The notes under the pieces were generated by a model. It ran no database searches. It was not told the origin of the DNA and was given only the letters and a program-made list of their open reading frames with translations. DNA of 18,513 nt from NCBI GenBank assembly GCA_964639225.1, contig CAZXCK010000087.1, positions 1 through 18,513 of the forward strand, in the 5' to 3' direction. The stretch comes from CAZXCK01 sp964639225. Its GTDB lineage: Bacteria > Chloroflexota > Anaerolineae > Aggregatilineales > Phototrophicaceae. The position numbers and the translations under genes are program-made. This document shows positions 7,567-13,604 of this stretch, piece after piece; the first letter of the stretch is position 1; each line of letters begins with the position of its first letter.

Positions 7567-8087
7567 ATGGAAGAGAGAGTACAGAAACTGATGGCGCAGG
7601 CCGGACTGGGTTCCCGCCGGGCCTGCGAAGCGATCATCGAGCAGGGGCGGGTGCGCGTCAACGGGCAGGTCGTCACGCTGGGCGACAAAGCCGACGCTGA
7701 AGCCGACACCATCGAGGTGGACGGGCAGAAGATCAACGCGGCCAATGTCGAGAAGCGTTATTACGTGTTCTACAAGCCGGTCAACGTGCTGTCCACCAAT
7801 GCGCAGAATCCAGACGACGATCGCCAGACCGTACGCGAGCTGCTGCCGGTCGAGGGGCATCTGTTCACCATTGGCCGCCTGGACGCCGAGAGCGAGGGGC
7901 TGATGGTCCTCACCAACGACGGCGACCTGACCAACCGCCTGGCGCATCCGCGTTACGAGCACACCAAGACCTACAAAGTCACCGTTTACGGCGAGCCGAC
8001 TGAGGAAACGCTGGAACAGTGGCAGAACGGCGTATTCCTGGAAGAGGGTAAAACCGCTCCGTGCTACGTCAAGGTGCTGGAATCCAA
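7567..8087 (+). CDS. Pseudouridine synthase, RluB/RsuA family (3' end lost in gap)
   Basis: The visible 173 residues contain an N-terminal S4 RNA-binding domain (about 1-48: VQKLMAQAGLGSRRACEAII followed by VRVNG) and the start of the catalytic domain with YYVFYKPVNVLST and GRLDAESEGLMVLTNDGDL. Asp106 in GRLD is the conserved catalytic Asp of RsuA/RluB/E/F enzymes, which isomerise a uridine in ribosomal RNA. RLAHPRYEHTKTYKV is also typical. Family members are about 230-300 residues, so the C-terminal third is missing in the N run. An in-frame TGA right after the Ns is accidental. ATG 7567 is the likely start; a GTG precedes it directly. Whether it modifies 23S (RluB) or 16S (RsuA) rRNA is not decidable here. 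Confidence 0.88.
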
Positions 8088-8187
8088 NNNNNNNNNNNNN
8101 NNNNNNNNNNNNNNNNNNNNNNNNNNNNNNNNNNNNNNNNNNNNNNNNNNNNNNNNNNNNNNNNNNNNNNNNNNNNNNNNNNNNNNN
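8088..8187. other. Assembly gap of 100 N between the pseudouridine synthase and acyltransferase genes
   Basis: This is a second run of exactly 100 N, probably a placeholder. It hides the 3' end of the pseudouridine synthase gene and the 5' end of the acyltransferase gene. From family lengths, roughly 60 or more residues of the first and a few tens of residues of the second are missing, so the true gap is likely longer than 100 bp. Confidence 0.97.
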
Positions 8188-8852
8188 TGATCCGCGCGGT
8201 GGGCTTTCGGCTGCTGGCACGGGCCGAGATCAGCGGCGTGGAAAACGTCCCGGACAGCGGCCCGGCCATCCTGATGATGAACCATATCTCGCTCATCGAC
8301 CCGGTGGTATGCATGGGCGCGGTGACCAACCGTTTCGTCATCCCCATGACCAAAGTCGAGAACGCCCGCAACCCGGTTCTGGGGGTGCTGGTGCGCCTGT
8401 GGGGTGCATACTCGGTGGACCGCGACACGGTGGACCGGCGCGCGCTGACCAACTCAATTGAACTGCTCAAAAGTGGCCAGTTGATCCTCATCGCGCCGGA
8501 AGGCACGCGCCACCCGGAAGGGCTGGCCCGCCCCAAAGAGGGCATGACGTATGTCGCGGTGCGCTCCAACGCGGTGATCGTCCCGGCGGCGCTCAGCGAC
8601 AGTATGGATGTGCTCCAGCGTTGGAAGCGGCTGCGCCCGGCGAACGTCCGGCTGACGTTTGGCCGTCCGTTTCGCTTTCGCACCGAGGGGCGCGCGCGTA
8701 TTCCCCGCGATGAACTCACCCGCATGACCGACGAAGCCATGTATCAACTGGCGCTGGCCCAGCCAGACCCGGCCCTGCGCGGAGTCTATGCCGATCTCAG
8801 CCAGGCCACCACCGATACGCTGGCGTTCGTCGATCCACGCAACCCCGGCTGA
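8188..8852 (+). CDS. 1-acyl-sn-glycerol-3-phosphate acyltransferase family (5' end lost in gap)
   Basis: About 220 residues remain of a PlsC-type acyltransferase, a membrane-associated enzyme that moves an acyl chain onto a glycerophospholipid precursor. The catalytic HX4D motif is present as NHISLIDP, and EGTRHPEG gives the acyl-acceptor binding motif. The sequence between and after them (FVIPMTKVEN, LWGAYSVDRDT, AVIVPAALSDSMDV) follows the family order. The N-terminus and start codon lie in the N run. The C-terminal extension after the acyltransferase core (LALAQPDPALRGVYADL and onward) is of unknown role. It is followed by a probable intrinsic terminator. PlsC itself against another lysophospholipid acyltransferase cannot be separated by eye. 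Confidence 0.87.
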
Positions 8853-8881
8853 GATACGGGCGATTATCACATCCCAGACTG

Positions 8882-8911
8882 GCGGCGTTCTCTCTGTGGA
8901 GCGCCGCTTTT
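8882..8911 (+). terminator. Probable rho-independent terminator after the acyltransferase gene
   Basis: GCGGCG (8882-8887) pairs with CGCCGC (8902-8907), and the stem can continue inward with TA, CG and two wobble pairs, leaving a 6 nt loop. TTTT (8908-8911) follows directly. It lies 30 nt after the acyltransferase stop and upstream of the korD promoter candidates, which fits an operon boundary. Confidence 0.6.
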
Positions 8912-8924
8912 GCATTTGTGACAA

Positions 8925-8954
8925 GTGACACCCGAATCCGTGCCGATTTATACT
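8925..8954 (+). promoter_or_regulatory. Putative sigma-70 type promoter of the kor operon
   Basis: GTGACA (8925-8930) and TATACT (8949-8954) are separated by 18 nt and match the -35 and -10 consensus at 5 of 6 positions each. GTGACA is itself part of a direct repeat (8918-8923 and 8925-8930). A perfect TATAAT at 8963-8968 is a second possible -10 but lacks a good -35. The promoter lies 72 nt before the korD ATG. Confidence 0.5.
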
Positions 8955-8959
8955 GCTGC

Positions 8960-8976
8960 TCGTATAATTTGTACGA
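8960..8976. promoter_or_regulatory. Small dyad overlapping the second -10 candidate (possible operator)
   Basis: TCGTA (8960-8964) and TACGA (8972-8976) form an inverted repeat around TAATTTG, overlapping the TATAAT at 8963-8968. Its location between the promoter and the korD start would suit a repressor site. No regulator family consensus is recognised, and a 5 bp half-site can arise by chance. Confidence 0.25.
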
Positions 8977-9025
8977 TATGCTTTCATTACAGATAGTTAA
9001 ATAGAAATTTACAGAGAGGGTATTT

Positions 9026-9274
9026 ATGGCTAAAGGGACAATCATCATCGACCAGGATCGCTGCAAGGGCTGCGGTCTGTGCCCTGCTGTCTGCCCGCAG
9101 GGCGTTATTCGTATTGACGACACCAAACTGAACGCAAAAGGCTATCATCCGGCGGCATTAGTGGACCCGGACGAGCAGTGTACGGGTTGTGCAATCTGCA
9201 CAGTGATCTGCCCGGACGTGTGCATTACCGTTTTCCGTGAGCCAGCCGCCCGCCGGGTGGCCGGTGCCGTGTAA
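9026..9274 (+). CDS. korD: 2-oxoacid:ferredoxin oxidoreductase, ferredoxin (delta) subunit
   Basis: The 82-residue product is a two-cluster ferredoxin. The first motif is C13-x2-C16-x2-C19-x3-C23-P (CKGCGLCPAVCP), the second C52-x2-C55-x2-C58-x3-C62-P (CTGCAICTVICP), each set for a [4Fe-4S] cluster. It would carry electrons from the catalytic subunits to soluble ferredoxin. GAGAGGG sits 7 nt upstream of the ATG. The alpha subunit follows 10 nt after the stop, so the genes are surely one operon. Delta-first order is common in KOR/VOR operons. The substrate (2-oxoglutarate against branched-chain 2-oxoacids) is not fixed by this subunit. Confidence 0.9.
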   Translation: MAKGTIIIDQDRCKGCGLCPAVCPQGVIRIDDTKLNAKGYHPAALVDPDEQCTGCAICTVICPDVCITVFREPAARRVAGAV

Positions 9275-9284
9275 GGGGGTCATC

Positions 9285-10361
9285 ATGGCGAAGGAGATGC
9301 TGAAGGGTAACGTAGCCATCGCCGAGGCAGCCATCCGCGCCGGAGTCGAGGCGTATTTCGGCTATCCCATCACCCCGCAGACCGAACTGCTGGAACACAT
9401 GTCGAAGCGCATGGTTGAACTCGAACGCGCTTTTTTGCAGTCGGAGAGCGAAGTCGCCGCCATCAACATGGTGTATGGCGCGGCCTGTACCGGCGCGCGT
9501 GTGATGACCTCATCATCAAGTCCGGGCATCAGCCTGATGCAGGAGGGGCTGTCGTATATCGCCGGTTCAGAACTGCCGTGTGTCATCGTTGATATCATGC
9601 GCGGTGGGCCGGGGCTGGGCAACATTCTGCCTGCTCAGGGCGATTACTTCCAGGTGACGCGCTCCGCCGGGCACGGTGACTATCACCCGATTGTGCTGGC
9701 TCCGGCTTCGGTGCAGGAGGCGATTGATTTTACGGTGCTGGCCTTCGATCTGGCCGACCACTATCGCCATATCGTGTTTGTCGTGGCCGACGGTCTGGTG
9801 GGGCAGATGATGGAACCGGCGGAACTGCCGCCCATGCGCGAACTACCCACCGAGCGCCCCGACTGGGCACTGACCGGGGCCAAAGGCCGCGACAAGCGGC
9901 TGGTAACGTCGCTTTATCTCCAGGCTGAAGAGGCCGAGACCGCCAATCAGGTCATCCAGGAGCGGCTGGCGCGCATCCAGGCCGCCGAGCAGCGCTGGGT
10001 GGAACACGACACCGACGACGCCGAACTGCTGGTCGTCGGTTTTGGCACGGCGGGACGCATCGCCTATACCGCCGTCGAGACGGCGCGCGAACATGGCCAG
10101 AAGGTCGGTTTGCTGCGTCCGCAGACACTGTGGCCGTTCCCTGCCGAGCGGTTGGCCGAACTGGCCGAACAGGTCCAGGCGATACTGGTCGTCGAGATGA
10201 ACGCCGGGCAGATGCTCGACGATGTGCGGCTGGCGGTGGCGGGCCGGGTGCCGGTGAACTTCTACGGGCGCATGGCGGGCGTGGTCCCCATGCCGGAGGA
10301 GATCGTCGACGCGATTGACCGCGAATACCAGAAACTGCCGGCTGGCGTGGCGGTAGAGTAG
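9285..10361 (+). CDS. korA: 2-oxoacid:ferredoxin oxidoreductase, alpha subunit (KorA/VorB type)
   Basis: The 358-residue product has the pyrimidine-binding half of the thiamine-diphosphate enzyme, with YFGYPITPQTELLEH at the N-terminus, FLQSESEVAAINMVYGAACT carrying the conserved Glu, TSSSSPGISLMQEGLSYIAG and MRGGPGLGNILPAQGDYFQ. The C-terminal part (VVGFGTAGRIAYTAVE, VGLLRPQTLWPFP) is the transketolase C-like domain. With its partners it converts a 2-oxoacid plus CoA to acyl-CoA, CO2 and reduced ferredoxin. The overall style resembles proteins named VorB (3-methyl-2-oxobutanoate) as much as KorA, so the substrate is open. ATG 9285 is chosen because AAGGGGG ends 5 nt before it; a longer upstream GTG start would overlap korD. 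The beta subunit begins 18 nt downstream. Confidence 0.9.
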   Translation: MAKEMLKGNVAIAEAAIRAGVEAYFGYPITPQTELLEHMSKRMVELERAFLQSESEVAAINMVYGAACTGARVMTSSSSPGISLMQEGLSYIAGSELPCVIVDIMRGGPGLGNILPAQGDYFQVTRSAGHGDYHPIVLAPASVQEAIDFTVLAFDLADHYRHIVFVVADGLVGQMMEPAELPPMRELPTERPDWALTGAKGRDKRLVTSLYLQAEEAETANQVIQERLARIQAAEQRWVEHDTDDAELLVVGFGTAGRIAYTAVETAREHGQKVGLLRPQTLWPFPAERLAELAEQVQAILVVEMNAGQMLDDVRLAVAGRVPVNFYGRMAGVVPMPEEIVDAIDREYQKLPAGVAVE

Positions 10362-10379
10362 CGAAGGGATAATAAAATT

Positions 10380-11165
10380 ATGGTTACGGCAGACGTCCAT
10401 ATTACGGATGGTTTACAGACAGTCTACGAGCGGCCCGAATCGCTGGCCGGTGTTTACACCCATTACTGCCCCGGCTGCACGCACGGCATCGCGCACCGAC
10501 TGCTGGCCGAGGCGATTGACGAACTGGGCCTGCGCGAGCAGGCGATCCTGGTGGCGCCGGTGGGATGTTCGGTGTTCGCCTACAACTATTTCGATATTGA
10601 TGGCTGCGGTGCAGCACATGGGCGCGCCCCGGCGATGGCGGTGGGCCTCAAGCGAGTACAGCCGGAATCGACCGTTATCACCTACCAGGGCGACGGCGAC
10701 CTGGCCTCTATTGGCCTGGCCGAGATCATGCACACGGCGGCGCGCGGTGACCGCATCACCACCATCTTTATCAATAATGCCATCTACGGCATGACCGGCG
10801 GGCAGATGGCCCCGACGTCACTGCCGGGCCAGCAGACCACGTCCTCGCCTTTTGGGCGCAACGTGGACGACGTGGGCTATCCGCTGCGGGTGAGCGAGCT
10901 GCTGGCACAGATGCAGGGTTCGGCCTATGTGGTGCGGCGCTCGCTGCACGATGTCCGTAACATTCGCAAAGCCAAAAAAGCGATCATCACCGCGCTTAAG
11001 GTGCAGCAGGCCGGGTTAGGCTTCGGCATGGTGGAGCTGCTTTCGAGCTGCCCGACCAACTGGGGCATGACGCCAGAGAACGCGCTCACATGGATTGAGG
11101 AACACATGGTGCCTTACTTCCCGCTGGGCGATTATCGCGTTGCTGACGGCGTTGAGACGCTCTAA
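10380..11165 (+). CDS. korB: 2-oxoacid:ferredoxin oxidoreductase, beta (thiamine diphosphate) subunit
   Basis: The 261-residue product binds the diphosphate of thiamine diphosphate. It shows HYCPGCTHGIAHR, VGCSVFAYNYF, and the TPP/Mg motif from GDGD (104-107) to FINNAIYGMTGGQMAPTS. It forms the active site together with the alpha subunit. The Cys in CPGC is conserved in KOR/VOR beta subunits, and no extra cluster-binding C-terminus is present. A GAAGGGA ribosome site lies about 10 nt before the ATG. It is spaced 18 nt from the alpha gene and 11 nt from the gamma gene, within one operon. Confidence 0.92.
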   Translation: MVTADVHITDGLQTVYERPESLAGVYTHYCPGCTHGIAHRLLAEAIDELGLREQAILVAPVGCSVFAYNYFDIDGCGAAHGRAPAMAVGLKRVQPESTVITYQGDGDLASIGLAEIMHTAARGDRITTIFINNAIYGMTGGQMAPTSLPGQQTTSSPFGRNVDDVGYPLRVSELLAQMQGSAYVVRRSLHDVRNIRKAKKAIITALKVQQAGLGFGMVELLSSCPTNWGMTPENALTWIEEHMVPYFPLGDYRVADGVETL

Positions 11166-11176
11166 GGGGGATGGCG

Positions 11177-11728
11177 ATGCACGAGACATTCATCTTTTCC
11201 GGTTTTGGTGGTCAGGGCGTGATGTTCATCGGTCAGCTTCTGGCTTATGCGGCGATGGACGAGGGGCTTGAAGTCACCTGGATTCCGTCCTACGGGCCGG
11301 AGATGCGCGGCGGCACGGCACACTGCACCGTCGTCATCGGCGATAAGCCCATCGGCTCGCCGATTGTCAGCCGCCCGCAGATCGCGGTGGTGTTCAATAT
11401 CCAGTCGTTCGAGAAGTACCAGCCACTGGTCGCCGAGGGCGGTCTGCTGGTGGTCAACAGCGCCCTGGTCGAGGAGAAGGCGACCCGCACCGGCATCGAC
11501 GTGCTGGAAGTCCCCGCCACGACGATGGCTTACGAACTGGGCGAGCCTCGCCTGACGAACGTCGTGCTGCTGGGCGCGACGCTGGCTTACCGTCCGGTGC
11601 TGCCGGTCGAAGCCGTGCGCCAGGCGCTGAAGGGGCACATCCCCGCCCACCGGCGCAGCATGCTGGAGATCAACTACGAGGCGTTGGCGCGCGGCGAGTC
11701 GTTTGCGATGGGCCGGGTCAAGGTATAA
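11177..11728 (+). CDS. korC: 2-oxoacid:ferredoxin oxidoreductase, gamma subunit
   Basis: The 183-residue product starts MHETFIFSGFGGQGVMFIGQ, the GxGGQGV signature of the gamma subunit that helps bind CoA and hold the complex together. PSYGPEMRGGTAHCTVVIGD is the second family block. Two ATGs compete. ATG 11171 directly abuts AAGGGGG with no spacing, while ATG 11177 has that site at 6 nt and gives the family-typical N-terminus, so 11177 is preferred. It is the last gene of the kor operon. A strong hairpin follows 12 nt after the stop, and the next gene begins 127 nt downstream. Confidence 0.91.
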   Translation: MHETFIFSGFGGQGVMFIGQLLAYAAMDEGLEVTWIPSYGPEMRGGTAHCTVVIGDKPIGSPIVSRPQIAVVFNIQSFEKYQPLVAEGGLLVVNSALVEEKATRTGIDVLEVPATTMAYELGEPRLTNVVLLGATLAYRPVLPVEAVRQALKGHIPAHRRSMLEINYEALARGESFAMGRVKV

Positions 11729-11740
11729 ACGCTCATTATT

Positions 11741-11769
11741 GGTGGGGCCGGCACTGGACCGGCCCCATC
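11741..11769 (+). terminator. Strong hairpin after korC, without a T-tract
   Basis: GGTGGGGCCGG (11741-11751) pairs with CCGGCCCCATC (11759-11769) as an 11 bp stem with one G-T wobble and a 7 nt loop, CACTGGA. The bases that follow (GGTGTGTGG) contain no T-run, so it is not a classical intrinsic terminator. It may end or slow transcription between kor and the next operon, or protect the kor mRNA 3' end. Confidence 0.45.
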
Positions 11770-11855
11770 GGTGTGTGGTTAAATCCCCGTTGACAGACAG
11801 CCGTACATCACTGACGGGGCCATTGGCCTCGTTTGTTCGCTTGAAAGGATGCGCT

Positions 11856-13604
11856 TTGTCGCTGTGTCGTTATTCCCCATCCATCATCGAAAAGGCGCTG
11901 GCCGCTGGTGCCGCGCCTCTGCTTGCGCCCGCCGCCGACCGCGCCGCCTGGGACGCTGTCCGGGAGAGGCTGGGCGCGCCAGCCGTCGCCGGGATGCTGG
12001 CGCGCGCCGAGGAGTGCGCCGCGCAGCCGGTCCCATCGCTGCTGGCGTCTGTGGTCATGAGTGACCTTAACGCCTACACGCGCGCCGCCGTCGAGCGCCG
12101 CCGCTGGCTCGCCGCTCTGACGCTGGCCGCCTGCCTGGAGCGCGACGGGCGTTTTCACGCGCCGCTGCTCGATCTGGCATGGGCCATCTGCGAAGAATCG
12201 ACCTGGGCGCTGCCCGGCCCGGATTCCGCGCTGCCCGATGTGACCCGTCCCCGTATCGACCAGCAGGCGGCGCTGACCGGCTGGGCGCTGGCCGAACTCG
12301 ATGCGCTGCTGGGCGACGAACTGGACTCCACGCTGCGCCCGCGCATCCGCTATGAAATCGACCGGCGGCTGCTGCAACCATTCCTGACGCGGCATGACTT
12401 CCCCTGGCTGGACGAACCCGGCACGTCCGAAACCGGCGCGGTGTGCGCCGCCGGGATTCTCAGCGCGGCTCTGCACACTGAGGCCGACCCGGCCCACCTG
12501 GCCGAGATCGTGGCGCGGGCGGCGCGCCCGCTGGATGATTACCTGGCGAACTTTAATGTGGATGGTGGCGCGTGCATCGGCCCGCAGACGTGGGCGCGGG
12601 GCTTCGGTTGCTTTGCGTCAGCGGCGCAGCTATTGGCGGCACGCACGGCTGGCCGCGTCGATTGGCTGGCTGGCGATCACCTGCGCGAGATCGCGCTGTT
12701 CCCGGTGCGGACTCTGCTGACGCCGGGCGTGTATCCCGGTTTCGCCGGAACGGAGACGCAGGCCATCATCTGGCCCGGTCTGCTGGCCTTGCTGGGACGG
12801 CATCTGAAGCAGCCGGGTCTGCTGGCGCTGGCGGAGATTCAGCGCGGCCAGCCCGCTGTAGACGCTGCCCATCTGCTGCCCTGGCGGCTGCGCGATCTGC
12901 TGTGGGCACCGGCTGGCGATTCGGTACCGGCGTTCGCTGCCGAGGCCAACGACTGGCTGCCAGATACCGCCTGGATGATCGCCCGGCTGGACCCGCGCGA
13001 CGCCGACGCGCTGGCGCTGGCCGTCAAGGGCGGGCACAACGGCGAAGCGGGCGGGCATCTGGATGTGGGCGGCTTTGTGATTCACTGGCGCGGCGAGATG
13101 CTCATCGCCGATCCGCCGGGGGCGCTCACCGGCTGGCAGGCGCACAGCGTCCCGGTGGTCAATGGCCTGGGCCAGCTTGAGGGCGCGCAGGCCCGCGCCG
13201 AAGTCACTGAGCGCGGCGTCACCGGCGGGCTTGATCTGCTGGCGCTGGAACTCAAGGACGTGTACCCGGCAGAGGCCGGACTGCGCTCGCTGCGGCGGGT
13301 GATCGCGCTGCACCGACGTCCGCCCGGCTGGGTCGAAGTCATTGACGGCGCGATGTTTGAAGATGCGCCCGGTATGCTGGAGACGGTGCTCATTACCGGC
13401 GCGCAGGTCGAGATTGTGACCGAACGGGCGCTGTTGCGCGGCCAGCAGGGAACGCTGGCGGTCCACTTCGACCCGCAGCAGGTGGCCGCGCACCTGGAGC
13501 CAGTGCCTGAGGCCGAGAATCTACAGCGCGTAGTATTCGCCTATGCCCGGCCCCGGCAGGCGGGCGCTATCCGCCTCAGAATCGAAGCGGTGGCGGCGCC
13601 ATGA
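11856..13604 (+). CDS. Heparinase II/III-like protein with altered active-site motifs
   Basis: The 582-residue product follows the heparinase II/III family plan: an N-terminal alpha/alpha toroid (AWAICEESTWALPG, DGG at 236-238, then W246-x2-GFG) and a C-terminal beta-sandwich with KGGHN at 391-395 and HLDVGGFVIHW from 401. Family enzymes are polysaccharide lyases. Several hallmark residues differ. The usual EGPxYW reads IGPQTW (Thr245 where Tyr is expected), the usual NWNAVC reads ETGAVC (192-197), and the usual HNHND reads GGHLD. It may therefore be catalytically changed or a binding protein. No signal peptide is seen. TTG 11856 is the chosen start, with AAAGGA 6 nt upstream; no ATG fits. 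Its stop overlaps the hypF start (ATGA), an odd link to hydrogenase maturation. Confidence 0.75.
   Translation: MSLCRYSPSIIEKALAAGAAPLLAPAADRAAWDAVRERLGAPAVAGMLARAEECAAQPVPSLLASVVMSDLNAYTRAAVERRRWLAALTLAACLERDGRFHAPLLDLAWAICEESTWALPGPDSALPDVTRPRIDQQAALTGWALAELDALLGDELDSTLRPRIRYEIDRRLLQPFLTRHDFPWLDEPGTSETGAVCAAGILSAALHTEADPAHLAEIVARAARPLDDYLANFNVDGGACIGPQTWARGFGCFASAAQLLAARTAGRVDWLAGDHLREIALFPVRTLLTPGVYPGFAGTETQAIIWPGLLALLGRHLKQPGLLALAEIQRGQPAVDAAHLLPWRLRDLLWAPAGDSVPAFAAEANDWLPDTAWMIARLDPRDADALALAVKGGHNGEAGGHLDVGGFVIHWRGEMLIADPPGALTGWQAHSVPVVNGLGQLEGAQARAEVTERGVTGGLDLLALELKDVYPAEAGLRSLRRVIALHRRPPGWVEVIDGAMFEDAPGMLETVLITGAQVEIVTERALLRGQQGTLAVHFDPQQVAAHLEPVPEAENLQRVVFAYARPRQAGAIRLRIEAVAAP

Noticed and set aside
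8188..8190. In-frame TGA after the Ns as the stop of the pseudouridine synthase
   Set aside because: The bases belong to the acyltransferase reading frame, and the gap length is arbitrary. The real stop lies in the missing sequence.
11790..11795. TTGACA as the -35 box of a promoter for the heparinase-hyp operon
   Set aside because: The hexamer is perfect, but the expected -10 position (about 11812-11819) is GC-rich with no TATAAT-like sequence.
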